The notes below the pieces were generated by a model, which was not told the DNA's origin, made no database searches, and saw only the letters and a program-made list of their open reading frames with translations. Source: Aliarcobacter cibarius (GTDB lineage: Bacteria > Campylobacterota > Campylobacteria > Campylobacterales > Arcobacteraceae). Taken from it: a stretch of 64,000 nt of DNA. The position numbers and the translations under genes are program-made. Of the stretch, positions 19,659-30,564 are shown in pieces; position 1 is the first letter of the stretch, and every line of letters begins with the position of its first letter. Location: assembly GCF_013372265.1 (NCBI RefSeq), contig NZ_CP054051.1, forward strand, positions 1,726,596-1,790,595, given 5' to 3'.

Positions 19659-20744
19659 CTATTTTCCTAACATAGTATAAAGAGCATATTTAAGTGGTGT
19701 TATATTTGTTTTATTCAATGATGATATAGGTAATACAAAATATGGTTTACTACTATCTTTTTTTGAGAAAATTAAATCTTGAATAAAATATGGTAAATTT
19801 TCATCTATTTTATACTCATTCGATTTAGAAGACTCAAGATTTAAAGCTTTTAAAAATTCTTCTATATCTTTTTGTAAATCTTCTCCATAGTAAGCATCAA
19901 TCTTTGTTAAAACTATTGCATAATCTCTTTTTGATAATTCTAATGAAAACTTTTCTAATTCTTCTTTTAAAACATTATATTGATCAATCATAGTTCTATG
20001 GTTTGCAACATCAATAGTAAATAACAGAGTTTTTGTTCTTTCTATATGTTTTAAAAATTCAAGACCTAGTCCTCTTCCATCACTTGCACCATCAATAATT
20101 CCAGGAATATCTGCCATAACAAAAGAGTTATATTCTCCAACATTAACAACCCCTAGTTTTGGAGTAAGTGTTGTAAATTCATAATTAGCAATTTCTGGAG
20201 TTGCATTTGATGTAACTGAAATTAAAGTAGATTTACCTACATTTGGATATCCAACTAAACCAACATCTGCTATTAATTTTAATTCTAATCTAATATTTTT
20301 TGTAACACCTGGTAATCCTGGTTGGAAATAAGTAGGTCTTTGATTCCTAGAATTTTTAAAATGAACATTACCAAGTCCACCTTTTCCACCTTCAAGGAAC
20401 AAAAATCTTTCACCGTCTTCTAAAAGATCATATAAAATTTCATTTGTATCATCATCTATAATTTGTGTTCCTGGAGGAACTATTAAAACTAGATGTTCAC
20501 CAGATTTTCCAGTTTTTTGTCTACCCATTCCTGGTTGACCTTTATCAGCTTTAAATAATCTTTTACCTTTGTAAAAAGATAATGTATCTGTATTACTGTC
20601 AACTAAAAAATAAACATCTCCACCTTTTCCACCATCTCCACCATCAGGACCACCCTGAACAACAAATTTTTCTCTTCTAAAAGATGCACATCCTTGTCCA
20701 CCTTTTCCAGAGCTTACACTAAATCTTGCACTATCAATAAACAT
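19659..20744 (-). CDS. obgE: GTPase Obg
   Basis: Essential GTPase acting in late 50S assembly. Gly-rich Obg fold at 1-158 ([16 protein letters not shown]), then the G domain with GYPNVGKS at 165-172, DIPGI (G3) and LTKID (G4). It ends near residue 361 without the acidic or OCT tail of some homologues. It is separated from rpmA by a strong terminator, so obgE must have its own promoter in the 70 bases upstream. Confidence 0.95.
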   Translation of the reverse strand: MFIDSARFSVSSGKGGQGCASFRREKFVVQGGPDGGDGGKGGDVYFLVDSNTDTLSFYKGKRLFKADKGQPGMGRQKTGKSGEHLVLIVPPGTQIIDDDTNEILYDLLEDGERFLFLEGGKGGLGNVHFKNSRNQRPTYFQPGLPGVTKNIRLELKLIADVGLVGYPNVGKSTLISVTSNATPEIANYEFTTLTPKLGVVNVGEYNSFVMADIPGIIDGASDGRGLGLEFLKHIERTKTLLFTIDVANHRTMIDQYNVLKEELEKFSLELSKRDYAIVLTKIDAYYGEDLQKDIEEFLKALNLESSKSNEYKIDENLPYFIQDLIFSKKDSSKPYFVLPISSLNKTNITPLKYALYTMLGK

Positions 20745-20815
20745 AATTTTTCCTATACAATAGATATTTAAAAATCAAAACTTTTTAACTTTAAAATATG
20801 TACTTAAAATAAAAA

Positions 20816-20843
20816 AAGGGTGATGCAAAAAGCATACACCCTT
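20816..20843 (-). terminator. Intrinsic terminator after rpmA
   Basis: Stem AAGGGTG-ATGC/GCAT-(A)-CACCCTT with a five-A loop, followed on the minus strand by TTTTTTTATTTT. It is a typical intrinsic terminator between rpmA and obgE. Confidence 0.9.
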
Positions 20844-20869
20844 CAAAAAAAATAAATTAAATCTCTAAC

Positions 20870-21127
20870 TTACGAAGCTGCGTAAACAGAAACTTTTTTT
20901 CTATTTTTGTCTTTAATTTCAAATTTAACAACACCGTCAATTAAAGAGTAGATTGTATGATCTTTACCCATACCAACATTATTTCCTAAGTGAACTTTTG
21001 TTCCTCTTTGTCTAATAATGATATTTCCAGCAGTTACAACTTCACCACCATATTTTTTTACACCAAGTCTTCTACCAGCTGAATCTCTATTATTCTGAGT
21101 ACTACCCTGACCTTTTTTGTGAGCCAT
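20870..21127 (-). CDS. rpmA: 50S ribosomal protein L27
   Basis: 85 residues beginning [20 protein letters not shown], with [11 protein letters not shown] and [13 protein letters not shown], the full L27 signature. It sits near the peptidyl-transferase centre. No Firmicutes-type N-terminal cleavage extension is present. It follows rplU by 29 bases and ends at the terminator at 20816-20843. Confidence 0.97.
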   Translation of the reverse strand: MAHKKGQGSTQNNRDSAGRRLGVKKYGGEVVTAGNIIIRQRGTKVHLGNNVGMGKDHTIYSLIDGVVKFEIKDKNRKKVSVYAAS

Positions 21128-21156
21128 TTTATTTCTCCTTAAATTTGATTTTTTGC

Positions 21157-21474
21157 TTAAGCAGCAATTTTTGTAATTCTAACTTTAGTGAAGCTTTTTC
21201 TGAAACCTCTTTTTAATTTAGAATCTTTTCTTCTTCTTTTTTTGTAAATTACAACTTTTCTAGCTCTGTTTACACCTGTTCCATCTAAAACAACAACTGC
21301 TTCAACTTTTGCATTTGCAACAGCAGCCCCAGTTTTTAATTCACCATTATTAACTGCTAGAACATCAGTAATTTCTAAAGTTTCTTTAGCAGCTTTACCA
21401 GTGTAATCAATATCTATAATATCACCTTCTGATACTTTATATTGTTTACCACCACATTTGATAATTGCGTACAT
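21157..21474 (-). CDS. rplU: 50S ribosomal protein L21
   Basis: Binds 23S rRNA. The frame is open further upstream, but the real start is the ATG at 21474 ([18 protein letters not shown]), which has AGAGGA 5 bases before it and matches L21 N-termini; the upstream 20 residues look like translated leader. C-terminus [16 protein letters not shown]. 105 residues, usual length. Confidence 0.96.
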   Translation of the reverse strand: MYAIIKCGGKQYKVSEGDIIDIDYTGKAAKETLEITDVLAVNNGELKTGAAVANAKVEAVVVLDGTGVNRARKVVIYKKRRRKDSKLKRGFRKSFTKVRITKIAA

Positions 21475-21547
21475 CTTTTCATCCTCTTCTTGTTTATAAG
21501 CATAACTAGGGTTAGTTTTTATACTAATTTGCATTTTTCGAACGGGA

Positions 21548-21553
21548 ATAATA
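21548..21553 (-). promoter_or_regulatory. Likely -10 box of rplU-rpmA
   Basis: Minus-strand TATTAT followed by a GC-containing CCCG start region, about 74 bases before the rplU ATG and just after dnaG ends. It fits a ribosomal-protein promoter with a short leader, but no clear -35 was seen. Confidence 0.35.
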
Positions 21554-21581
21554 TCTAAAATTTTATTAAACTTTCTTTAAG

Positions 21582-23216
21582 TCATAAATTAAAGTTTACA
21601 AGTTTTCCCTGCTTTAACTGAGATAAATTATCTTTTATTATTTTTATCTGCATAATTTTTTGATTAAAATTTAACTCTTTATTATACGTTAATGAGATTA
21701 ATTTATTAGAATAAAATTTATGCAAAAGAATAAGTAACTCTTTATTTAATCTTTCATCATTGTAACTTTCAAGTTTATCATTTAAAGCTATTTGATTTAA
21801 TTTTGTGTTATTTATGTCTGTTAAAAGAAGTAAAAATTCATCTTTATGATATTCAAACATTGATGCATCAACAATATCTAAAACCATATCTAATCTTTTT
21901 GGATTTTCTAAAATTGATTTTATAATACAAAGTTCAGCTATATCTATTTTAATACTACTTTTTTCATTTAGCCTTTGTTTTGTATTAACTGTTTGTATTA
22001 AATTTTCTCTAATATTTAGCTTTTGGGCAATATATCTTTTATATTCATCTTGATTTAATAAAGATAAACTTTTTAAATATTCATTTGCTTCATTTAAAGC
22101 TTTTTGTTTTTGTATAGGTTCACTTATATCATATTTTGAAACTATATAATCTATTGTAAATGGTATAAAAGGTACTGGTTCAATAAACATACTATGTAAC
22201 TCTTCTAACCTTTTATCTTTTACCATATCAGCAGGATCAAGCCCATCTTTAAAAATAACAACTCCACCATCAAATTCACTTTGACTAAGCATAACAGATG
22301 CTTTAAAAGCAGCATTAAGTCCTGCTTTATCACCATCATAAGCTAAAATTACTTTAGGTTCTCCTCGTCTTAAAAGTGGTAAATGTTCTTTTGTTAGTGC
22401 TGTTCCTAATGTTGCAACAGCTGTGTTAAATCTTGCTTGATGAAGCATAATAACATCTAAATACCCTTCACAAACTATTATTTGCTTAGTTTTATATATT
22501 TGTTCTTTCGCTAAATGGTATCCATAAAGAAGTTTTGATTTATTAAAAATAGGTGTTTGAGGAGAATTTATATATTTTGCATTGTGGTTAGTAGTTGTTC
22601 TTCCTCCAAAACCAACTAACTTACCTGTTATTGAATAAATAGGAAATATTATTCTATCTATAAATCTTGAATATAGACCATTTTCACCATTATCTATTAA
22701 TCCAAATTCAATTGCATCATTTATATTGTAATGGTTTGACTTTATAAAATTAATAGTATCACTAGAACTACCTGCATACCCTATCTCAAATTTTTCAGCT
22801 GAAAAATCTGAAATTCCTCTATTTTTTATATATTCTTTCATAGAATTATTAGAAACAAAACTATTTTGAAAAAATTTTTTTACAGAATCTAAAACTCTTG
22901 TATCTCTTTTTTTCTCATTTGAACTATCATAATCTAAAGTAAAATTATACATACTTGCTAATTTTTCAATTGTCTCAGGATACGAAAGTTTTTCGTATTC
23001 CATTAGAAACTTAATACTGTCACCACCTGCACCACATCCAAAGCAATGATATATCTGCTTAGTTGGGCTTACAACAAATGATGGTGTTTCCTCTCCGTGA
23101 AAAGGACAACAAGCTTTAAAATTTGCTCCAGCTTTTTTTAAATCCAAAAATTGGGAAATAACATCTACAACATCTAAATAGTTTTTTAAATTTTCAATTG
23201 ATTCTTTTTTTATCAT
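21582..23216 (-). CDS. dnaG: DNA primase
   Basis: Synthesises RNA primers at the replication fork. CHC2 zinc finger with Cys37, His40, Cys58 and Cys61; RNA-polymerase core; TOPRIM domain with VCEGYLDVIMLH (about 249-260) and AYDGDKAGLNAA. The helical C-terminal DnaB-binding region is short, giving 544 residues, typical of this phylum. It is divergent from the TPR gene at 23296. Confidence 0.96.
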   Translation of the reverse strand: MIKKESIENLKNYLDVVDVISQFLDLKKAGANFKACCPFHGEETPSFVVSPTKQIYHCFGCGAGGDSIKFLMEYEKLSYPETIEKLASMYNFTLDYDSSNEKKRDTRVLDSVKKFFQNSFVSNNSMKEYIKNRGISDFSAEKFEIGYAGSSSDTINFIKSNHYNINDAIEFGLIDNGENGLYSRFIDRIIFPIYSITGKLVGFGGRTTTNHNAKYINSPQTPIFNKSKLLYGYHLAKEQIYKTKQIIVCEGYLDVIMLHQARFNTAVATLGTALTKEHLPLLRRGEPKVILAYDGDKAGLNAAFKASVMLSQSEFDGGVVIFKDGLDPADMVKDKRLEELHSMFIEPVPFIPFTIDYIVSKYDISEPIQKQKALNEANEYLKSLSLLNQDEYKRYIAQKLNIRENLIQTVNTKQRLNEKSSIKIDIAELCIIKSILENPKRLDMVLDIVDASMFEYHKDEFLLLLTDINNTKLNQIALNDKLESYNDERLNKELLILLHKFYSNKLISLTYNKELNFNQKIMQIKIIKDNLSQLKQGKLVNFNL

Positions 23217-23295
23217 GGTTTTAATTATACTATTTTATTATTTTATATGAACTTTTATGTTAGCATAATGTTTTATCAAATCAAAAAGGCTATTC

Positions 23296-24345
23296 TTGGA
23301 TAATTTGGTTTTAGAATATAGAGATCCTCTCTTAGGTGTTATCTTAGTTGTTGCACTCATTTTTTTTATATCATTTATTACTTATTCATATGGTTTATAT
23401 AAAGAAAGAACTGCAAGAAAAGATTACAGAAAATTATCTTTGAGATTTGAACTTGGTAAATTAAAAGAAAATGACTACGTAAATTTATATAAAACTTATA
23501 ATCTTCCTTTTGATTCAATTTTACTTTTAGCTTCTACTTTTTTACATAAAGGAGATTACAATAAAGCTATTAATGTATATTTATCTCTTCTTGAAGTTGT
23601 TCAGGATAGAGTAAAAAAAGAAGAACTTTTAGAACTTCTTGGTAACACATATTTTAAAGGTGGCTTTTTACAAAGATCTAAAGATGTTTTTTTAAGAATA
23701 TTAAAATTCTCACCTAGAAATAAAAGCGCTTTAAAAAGTTTAATGCTTGTTTGTGAAAAATTAAAAGATTACAAAAAAGCAAAAGAGATTACAGAAGCTT
23801 TAGAAGAATTAAATGTTGATATAAAAGTAGATAGAGTATATTTTGAAACTCTTTTAATTTTAAATGACCCTATTTTATCATATGAAAAAAGAACCGAACT
23901 TTTATATGAAATATTTAAAGAAAACCAAATAATTCAAAGGCTTTTTGCAACTTTTTTAATTCAATTTAATAGAGAATTCTTCTTTAATAATATTAATACT
24001 TTTGATTGTAAAAAGTTAATAGATATTCTATGGTATCAAAGAAAAGATGATATAGATTTTATTAAAATTAAAGATAATCAATTTTTAAATGAATTATACA
24101 GTGCAAAAGGATATATAAATAGTGTAGATTCTAGTAATGATTTTGATTTAAACATATTAATTTTAATAAACAATTACAAAAAAGATATAAAAACAAATCT
24201 AAATTTTGAATTTATATGCACTTCATGTAAACATTCTCACCCATTTTTTGAATCAAGATGTCCAAATTGCCATACTGTTTTAAGTTTTGAAGTAAAGCAT
24301 CATTTAGTAAAAGGTTTTGATATTTCAAATAACTCTCTACAATAA
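23296..24345 (+). CDS. LapB/YciM-like TPR protein with C-terminal zinc ribbon
   Basis: 349 residues. The TTG start has AAGG six bases upstream. One N-terminal membrane helix (about 12-33) is followed by TPR-type helical hairpins (about 60-250; LASTFLHKGDYNKAINVYLSL, LGNTYFKGGFLQRSKDVFLRI) and a C-terminal CTSC...CPNC ribbon (about 312-331). This is the architecture of E. coli LapB, which controls LPS synthesis through LpxC turnover with a rubredoxin-type domain. Homology is by architecture only; the exact role here is inferred. It precedes rnc by 51 bases. Confidence 0.7.
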   Translation: MDNLVLEYRDPLLGVILVVALIFFISFITYSYGLYKERTARKDYRKLSLRFELGKLKENDYVNLYKTYNLPFDSILLLASTFLHKGDYNKAINVYLSLLEVVQDRVKKEELLELLGNTYFKGGFLQRSKDVFLRILKFSPRNKSALKSLMLVCEKLKDYKKAKEITEALEELNVDIKVDRVYFETLLILNDPILSYEKRTELLYEIFKENQIIQRLFATFLIQFNREFFFNNINTFDCKKLIDILWYQRKDDIDFIKIKDNQFLNELYSAKGYINSVDSSNDFDLNILILINNYKKDIKTNLNFEFICTSCKHSHPFFESRCPNCHTVLSFEVKHHLVKGFDISNNSLQ

Positions 24346-24396
24346 GATAAAATATATTTTGTGTTATACTTTCACAAAAATTATAAAGGATAAAAA

Positions 24397-25077
24397 TTGA
24401 GCGATTATTCAAAACTTGAAAAGTGCTTGGATTATCAGTTTAAAAATAAAAATCTGATAATCGAAGCACTTACTCACAAAAGTTTCAAAAAACCATATAA
24501 CAATGAAAGATTAGAATTCTTAGGAGATGCTGTTTTAAATTTGATTGTTGGAGAATATTTATACACAAAATTTCCAAAATCAAATGAAGGTGAACTATCT
24601 AAAATAAGAGCTAGTTTGGTAAATGAAACAGGATTTACAAAATTAGCAAACGAAATAAAACTGGGTGATTATATTTTTATTTCAAATGCTGAAGAAAGAA
24701 ATAAAGGAAGAACAAAATCTTCTATTTTATCTGATGCATTTGAAGCTATAATGGGTGCGATTTATCTTGAAAGTGGTTTAGAAACTTTAAAACCAATTAT
24801 TTTAAAACTTCTCGAAGAATCTTATGACAAAATAAATTTAGATGTTCTTTTTAGTGATTATAAAACAGCTTTACAAGAGATTACACAAGCTAGATTTGCA
24901 TCAATTCCTGAATATATAATAGAGGGTTCTTATGGGCCTGACCACAAAAAAGAGTTTGAAGTATCTATAAAAATAGATGGTAAAACTTATGGAAGAGCTA
25001 GTGGAAAAAGTAAAAAATTAGCACAACAAGCTGTTGCAAAAATTGCTATTGAAAAACTAAGAGAGGAAGAGAATTGA
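24397..25077 (+). CDS. rnc: Ribonuclease III
   Basis: Cleaves double-stranded RNA in rRNA and mRNA processing. TTG start behind AAAGGATAAAAA. RNase III signature [15 protein letters not shown] with Glu40 and Asp44; the second acidic pair Asp113 and Glu116 lies in [14 protein letters not shown]. The C-terminal dsRNA-binding domain spans about 153-222. 226 residues. Its TGA overlaps the TTG start of aroC by 4 bases. Confidence 0.96.
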   Translation: MSDYSKLEKCLDYQFKNKNLIIEALTHKSFKKPYNNERLEFLGDAVLNLIVGEYLYTKFPKSNEGELSKIRASLVNETGFTKLANEIKLGDYIFISNAEERNKGRTKSSILSDAFEAIMGAIYLESGLETLKPIILKLLEESYDKINLDVLFSDYKTALQEITQARFASIPEYIIEGSYGPDHKKEFEVSIKIDGKTYGRASGKSKKLAQQAVAKIAIEKLREEEN

Positions 25078-26150
25078 ACACTTTTGGACACAGATTTAGA
25101 TTTACAACATTTGGTGAATCACATGGGAAAGCTCTTGGTTGTATAGTTGACGGAGTTCCAGCTGGAATAAAAATAGATGAAGAATTTATTCAATCTGAGA
25201 TGAATAGAAGAAAACCTGGACAAAATGAGTTTGCAACAAAAAGAAATGAAGGTGATGTAGTTGAAATACTAAGTGGAGTTTTTGAAGGATACTCAACGGG
25301 AACAAGTATTTCTATGATAATTTTTAATGAAAACCAAAAATCAAGTGATTATTCAAATATAAAAGATTTATTTCGTCCTGGTCATGCTGATTTTACATAT
25401 TTTAATAAATATGGAATTAGAGATTATAGAGGTGGTGGTAGAAGTAGTGCTAGAGAAACTGCAACAAGAGTAGCTGCTGGAGCAATAGCGAAACTTCTTT
25501 TAAAAGAGCTAAATATTGATGTAAAAAGTGGTATTTGTGAAATAAATGGTATTAAAGCAGAAACTTACGATTTTGCAAATGTTTCAAAATCTGAAATTTT
25601 TGCTCTTGATCCAAATGTTGAAGAAGATCAAAAAAATGCTATTTTAGATGCAAAAAATTCTCATAATAGTGTTGGTGGAGTTGCTCTTGTTAATGTTAAA
25701 AATTGTCCAGTTGGATTAGGTGAACCAATATACCATAAATTAGATGCTCAAATAGCAAATGCAATGATGAGTATAAATGCTGTTAAAGCAGTTGAAATTG
25801 GAGATGGTATTTTAGCTTCGAAGGTTTTAGGTTATGATAATAATGACCAAATTAGAAATACTGGATTTAAAACAAATCATAGTGGTGGGATGCTTGGTGG
25901 TATATCAAATGGAGATGATATAAATGTAAAAGTTTATTTTAAAGCAACTCCATCTATTTTTATAGAACAAGATACTATTGATGTTTATGGGAATGAAGTT
26001 GTTTGTAAATTAAAAGGAAGACATGATCCTTGTGTTGCTGTAAGAGGAAGTGTAGTTGCAGAATCTATGATGGCATTAGTAATTGCAGATATGTTACTTT
26101 TAAATTTATCTTCAAAAATTGATAATATTAAGAAAGTATATGAGAAATAG
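25074..26150 (+). CDS. aroC: Chorismate synthase
   Basis: Last step of the shikimate pathway, converting EPSP to chorismate with reduced FMN. TTG start ([22 protein letters not shown]) overlapping rnc. Signatures [31 protein letters not shown] region (about 101-131) and NSHDSVGG-like [11 protein letters not shown] are present. 358 residues, usual length. Its 3' end overlaps the start of the following peptidase gene. Confidence 0.96.
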   Translation: MNTFGHRFRFTTFGESHGKALGCIVDGVPAGIKIDEEFIQSEMNRRKPGQNEFATKRNEGDVVEILSGVFEGYSTGTSISMIIFNENQKSSDYSNIKDLFRPGHADFTYFNKYGIRDYRGGGRSSARETATRVAAGAIAKLLLKELNIDVKSGICEINGIKAETYDFANVSKSEIFALDPNVEEDQKNAILDAKNSHNSVGGVALVNVKNCPVGLGEPIYHKLDAQIANAMMSINAVKAVEIGDGILASKVLGYDNNDQIRNTGFKTNHSGGMLGGISNGDDINVKVYFKATPSIFIEQDTIDVYGNEVVCKLKGRHDPCVAVRGSVVAESMMALVIADMLLLNLSSKIDNIKKVYEK

Positions 26151-26910
26151 GCTTTTTATAGCTTTTTTCACAACATTATATTTTTCCCTAAATCTTTTTG
26201 CTACTACTTCTGAAGAATTAGCAAAAAAGTTAATTAAGGCTTATCCTGATTTTTTAGAGAAATATGAAAACAATTATATATATTTTAAAAATGGAGATAA
26301 AATTATATTTTCATCTCCTAAAAATTATACAAACTACGAAGATAAATTAAACAATGCATCTCTAGAAGATCAAATGAGCATACCATATAAAAAAATTGAA
26401 AATAATGATAACTTTATTCCAAGTGTAAACGATGATGCAGGAAGATTTAGAAATCAAGATTTTTTTAAAAAAATGTATGGAAATTCTCAAAAAGAGATAG
26501 AAAAAAATCTAGTAAAAATAAAATGGCTTCCGAAAACTGAAAACAAAACTTTATTTGTGACTAAAATAAATGATGTTAATAAGAAATTAGAATCCATAAG
26601 CATTGAACTAGATAACCTTCCAAGTGAATATAAAAAATATATTACAAATATTGCAGGAACATATAAATTTAGAAAGATAAGTCAAACCAAAAGATTAAGT
26701 TCTCATAGCTTTGGAATATCAATAGATTTAAATACAAAATATTCAAATTATTGGCTTTGGGAAGAAAAAAGTGATAAAATTACAAATTATAAAAATCAAA
26801 TTCCAAAAGAAATTATAAAAATTTTTGAAAAACATGGCTTTATTTGGGGTGGAAGATGGTATCACTATGACACTATGCACTTTGAATACAGACCTGAACT
26901 TTTAGATTAG
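26140..26910 (+). CDS. M15 (VanY-type) D-alanyl-D-alanine carboxypeptidase
   Basis: Predicted periplasmic zinc peptidase trimming peptidoglycan stem peptides. I chose the ATG at 26140, overlapping the aroC end by 11 bases, because it gives a clean signal peptide ([21 protein letters not shown]); a TTG at 26119 is also in frame. The zinc site is visible as His189 and Asp196 ([11 protein letters not shown]) and His247 (DTMHFEY), with [12 protein letters not shown] before it. 256 residues; the first 150 are of unknown fold. Substrate is inferred. Confidence 0.82.
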   Translation: MRNRLFIAFFTTLYFSLNLFATTSEELAKKLIKAYPDFLEKYENNYIYFKNGDKIIFSSPKNYTNYEDKLNNASLEDQMSIPYKKIENNDNFIPSVNDDAGRFRNQDFFKKMYGNSQKEIEKNLVKIKWLPKTENKTLFVTKINDVNKKLESISIELDNLPSEYKKYITNIAGTYKFRKISQTKRLSSHSFGISIDLNTKYSNYWLWEEKSDKITNYKNQIPKEIIKIFEKHGFIWGGRWYHYDTMHFEYRPELLD

Positions 26911-26918
26911 GAGCGTTT

Positions 26919-29570
26919 TTGATAATAAATACAAATATTCCACGGGGAAAAAGATATTCAAAACAATGGATAGGGTTTTGGAGTTTTTTTGTTTTTTTTA
27001 CTTTCATTTTTGTTACAAGCCCAACAACATTTAGAACTATTGAACAAAATGATATAAAGTTTGAAATTCTTGGAGTAAACGAAGAAAATACAAATTCAAA
27101 TATATCAAGAGCAAAAGATGAAATTTTTAATATTCATGCTGGAGAAAAAGAAGCTGTTACTCTAAATTTAAATTTTATAAAAAGTTCATTTGGAAAAATT
27201 GAAATATTTGCACAAGAAGATTATATAGATGGTGATATTTTATTTGAAATTTTTAAAAATGATCAACTTTTAACAAAAGAGATTGTTCAAACCGGTTCAA
27301 CTCCAATTACAATAAAAGGATATTTTTCTTCTCACGATAAAATAAAAATTGTAGCTTCAATGAATGGAGAAAATTTAGCTTGGGCTAAAATAAATATCGG
27401 AAAAATTGCAATCAGTGATATACTTTTATTAATATTTTCACTATTTTTATGGCTTTTGATTCTTTTTTTAACATTTAGAAAAAATCAAGCTGCAATAACT
27501 TTAGGTGTTTATATAATTTTTCTTTTATCTATTTATGCAGAAAATACAACTTTTAATCAAATAGATATAAAATCTCTATTAGCAAACAGTGGGATTTTAA
27601 TTGCTATTGCTTTACTTTTAGCACTTATTTTTAACTTTTCAAAAAATATAAAAATAGCGAATATTATTGCATTATTTACAGCTATTGTATTTTTCGTTTT
27701 AGCAATGATTCCTTTACTATTTATTTCATATAAACTTGCATTTAAAATACCTTTAGAAAAAGAGGCTTTATATTCTATTTTCCAATCTAACACTAGTGAA
27801 AGTTTAGAATTTGTAACTAGTTTTGTTCCTATTAGTTCTATTTTATTTATTATTTTTTCTCTTTTATTTTTATTTTATATCTCATGGTGGCATAGAAATA
27901 GTAGAGTTAAGAGTTTTGATTTTACAACTCTATTTATTTTAATTATTAGTGCTTCTATTATTGCAATTTCATATCTAGATAATATGAAATTACCAAATTT
28001 CATAGAAGAACATTATAATACATACATAAAAGAACTTGAACAATTTAAAGATATACAAAACAAAAAAAATGTTGATTCAAATTTTGATGCTTCAAAAGAG
28101 CAAACAGGAGAAACTTATGTATTTGTTATTGGAGAATCTCTTAATAAAAGACATATGCAACTATATGGGTACACTAGAGAAACAACTCCAAACTTACAGA
28201 AACTATATGATAACGGTGAAATTTTAAAACTTGATAATGTATTTTCAAATCATGTTTTAACAATGAGTACTCTTTCACTAGCTCTAACAGAAGCATATAC
28301 AGGTAGCAGTAAAAAATATTTTGATTCTGCATCAATTGTAGATATCTTAAAAAAAGCAGACTTTGAAACAATCTGGCTTACAAATCAAAACTTACTTGGA
28401 GCTTGGGATAATCTAGTATCAATAATTGCCTCAAATGCAAATCAAACTATAAGTATAAATAATTCTATAGGTACAACAACTAGAACACAAAATTATGATG
28501 GAGAACTTATAAAATATTTAGATAAATTTTTAGAAACTAAAACATCTAAAAATAGAGCTATTTTTATCCATCTTATGGGAAGTCACCTAGCATATTGTCA
28601 AAGATTTCCAGAAGAATATAGAATTTTTAATGATGACTTAGATGAAAAGAGTTTTGGAACTAAATTAGCTTCAAAAAATGAAATTAAAAATTTTGTGAAT
28701 TGTTATGATAATAGTGTTCTTTATAATGATTTTGTAGTTTCTTCATTAATAGAAAGTGTAAAAAAGCAAACTGGAACAAATGCTTTAATTTATATGCCAG
28801 ACCATGCTGAAGAGGTATTTAAAACTTATGCTCATGATCCTGGAAAATTTACTTTTAATATGACACAAATTCCATTTTTAATTTGGTTTTCACAAGAATA
28901 TAAAGATAAATATTTAGATAAATATGAAAATATTTTAAAAAATAGTAATAAATATTTCTCAAATGATAGACTTTATGACACATTATTAGGATTTACTGAT
29001 GTAAAAACTGCTTTATATAAGAATAATTTTGATTTAACATCTGATAAATATTCTTTAAATGAACAAGAAGCATCTACTCTTCATGGTAAAGTAAAATTCT
29101 CTAGAAATGATAACTATTTTTACTGGCAAAGAAAAAACTTTGATTATCTTTTACAAACAAATATAAACGATAAATTTATAGTAAATAATATAAACAGTTT
29201 AGGAAAATTAAAAGATGCTTTATACTTTGGATTTAAATCTTTTGGATTAAAATTAGCATTAGTAGATAAAAAACTAGTAACAGTAGATAACAAATCTCTT
29301 AGTTTTGAAGATATTTTAAGTAATATAAATTTAGAAAAGATCAATAAAATTTATATTGATGTACAAAATAACAAAAATATTTCAAAAGAAATTGATAATT
29401 TAAGTTCTAAATATGATATAAAATCAAAATTAATTTTAAATAATAGTGAGATTGTTAAATTAAAAGCTTCTATAGACAATAAAAGCTTCATAAAAGAGAT
29501 AAAAAACAACTATATAAGTAAAGACAGCAATAAGTTCTATATGGTTGAGTATAAATCTAACTTCGATTAA
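26919..29570 (+). CDS. Long EptA-like phosphoethanolamine transferase/sulfatase-fold membrane protein
   Basis: 883 residues, TTG start with GGAG upstream. Layout: one N-terminal helix (17-35), an extracytoplasmic beta-rich segment (about 40-160), five or six helices (163-352), then an alkaline-phosphatase/sulfatase catalytic domain (about 395-740), with FVIGESLNKRHMQLYGY (Glu406), the likely nucleophile Thr448 in NHVLTMSTLSLAL, MGSH (553-556) and metal-binding PDH (627-629). EptA-type enzymes are usually about 540 residues; this one has an extra N-terminal domain and an unfamiliar C-terminal domain (about 745-883). It probably adds phosphoethanolamine to lipid A or another envelope target; the acceptor is unknown. 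Confidence 0.78.
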   Translation: MIINTNIPRGKRYSKQWIGFWSFFVFFTFIFVTSPTTFRTIEQNDIKFEILGVNEENTNSNISRAKDEIFNIHAGEKEAVTLNLNFIKSSFGKIEIFAQEDYIDGDILFEIFKNDQLLTKEIVQTGSTPITIKGYFSSHDKIKIVASMNGENLAWAKINIGKIAISDILLLIFSLFLWLLILFLTFRKNQAAITLGVYIIFLLSIYAENTTFNQIDIKSLLANSGILIAIALLLALIFNFSKNIKIANIIALFTAIVFFVLAMIPLLFISYKLAFKIPLEKEALYSIFQSNTSESLEFVTSFVPISSILFIIFSLLFLFYISWWHRNSRVKSFDFTTLFILIISASIIAISYLDNMKLPNFIEEHYNTYIKELEQFKDIQNKKNVDSNFDASKEQTGETYVFVIGESLNKRHMQLYGYTRETTPNLQKLYDNGEILKLDNVFSNHVLTMSTLSLALTEAYTGSSKKYFDSASIVDILKKADFETIWLTNQNLLGAWDNLVSIIASNANQTISINNSIGTTTRTQNYDGELIKYLDKFLETKTSKNRAIFIHLMGSHLAYCQRFPEEYRIFNDDLDEKSFGTKLASKNEIKNFVNCYDNSVLYNDFVVSSLIESVKKQTGTNALIYMPDHAEEVFKTYAHDPGKFTFNMTQIPFLIWFSQEYKDKYLDKYENILKNSNKYFSNDRLYDTLLGFTDVKTALYKNNFDLTSDKYSLNEQEASTLHGKVKFSRNDNYFYWQRKNFDYLLQTNINDKFIVNNINSLGKLKDALYFGFKSFGLKLALVDKKLVTVDNKSLSFEDILSNINLEKINKIYIDVQNNKNISKEIDNLSSKYDIKSKLILNNSEIVKLKASIDNKSFIKEIKNNYISKDSNKFYMVEYKSNFD

Positions 29571-29607
29571 GAAAATAGTAAAGAGTATTTTAATAAAATA
29601 CAAATCT

Positions 29608-29643
29608 AAAGCAACTCTTTGGTCAAGGGTTGCTTTTTTTAAT
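29608..29643 (+). terminator. Intrinsic terminator after the EptA-like gene
   Basis: 12-bp stem AAAGCAACTCTT/AAGGGTTGCTTT with loop TGGTC, followed by a run of T that extends into the htpX stop region. Convergent genes end here. Confidence 0.85.
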
Positions 29644-30490
29644 TTCTTATTTCAAATTTCAACTCTTCAAGACGTGTTATTCTATCAGCAGTTGTGGGAT
29701 GAGTTCTAAATAAATTTCTTAAATTACTTTTTATGCCAGAAAATGGATTTATAATAAACATATGTGCAGTTTGTTCACTAGCGTTCTTTAAAACTCCTCC
29801 TCTTAAAGCATAGTTTTCAAGTTTTGACAAAGCACTTTGAAGTGCAGCAGGATTTTTTGTCATTCTAGCAGCACCCTCATCTGCCATGTATTCCCTACTT
29901 CTACTAACACTCATTTGTATTATAGATGCTGCTAATGGTAAAATAATTGACATTGCTATCATGACTATAGGATTTGAATTTTGTCTATTATTACCCACCA
30001 TACCACTAAACTGTAACATATTAGCAATCATTGCAATTGCTCCTGAGAATACTGCTGCTATTGTTCCTATTAAAATATCATAATGTTTTATGTGAGAAAG
30101 TTCATGAGCAATCACCGCTTCTAATTCTTCTTCGTTTAACATTTCATACAAACCCATAGTAACTGCAACTGCAGCATTTTCATGATCTCTTCCAGTTGCA
30201 AAAGCATTTGGTGTGTGATCAGCTATTATATAAATTTTAGGCATTGGAAGATTTGCTTTTTGGATTAATTTTTGTGTAATTTTATAAACTGGATGCCTAC
30301 TATCTTCAATTAAAGTTGCATTAAATCTTTTTAATACATGCTTATCTGAAAAATAGTAAGCATAGAAATTAATCCCTAAAGCTATAACAAAGGCTATTAA
30401 CATTCCATTTGTTCCAGCAAATGAAAATCCAATAAAAACAAATAATACTGTAAGTAAAGTAAGAAAAAATATTGTTTTCGTTTGTTCCAT
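29639..30490 (-). CDS. htpX: Membrane zinc protease HtpX
   Basis: M48-family inner-membrane protease for quality control of membrane proteins. Two N-terminal helices (about 8-45), zinc motif HELSH at 129-133 and the third ligand region [13 protein letters not shown] near 203-215, plus two further helices at about 140-195. 283 residues, standard. A single gene ending at the shared terminator. Confidence 0.95.
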   Translation of the reverse strand: MEQTKTIFFLTLLTVLFVFIGFSFAGTNGMLIAFVIALGINFYAYYFSDKHVLKRFNATLIEDSRHPVYKITQKLIQKANLPMPKIYIIADHTPNAFATGRDHENAAVAVTMGLYEMLNEEELEAVIAHELSHIKHYDILIGTIAAVFSGAIAMIANMLQFSGMVGNNRQNSNPIVMIAMSIILPLAASIIQMSVSRSREYMADEGAARMTKNPAALQSALSKLENYALRGGVLKNASEQTAHMFIINPFSGIKSNLRNLFRTHPTTADRITRLEELKFEIRN

Positions 30491-30564
30491 TTTAGCTCCT
30501 AATTTTTTTAGAATTTTAGCAAACTATAATTAATAATTAGAAACTTAAACTAAATTATTTTTTA

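Noticed and set aside
27557..27793. Minus-strand open frames within the EptA-like gene
   Set aside because: Hydrophobic shadows of membrane helices, no start signals.
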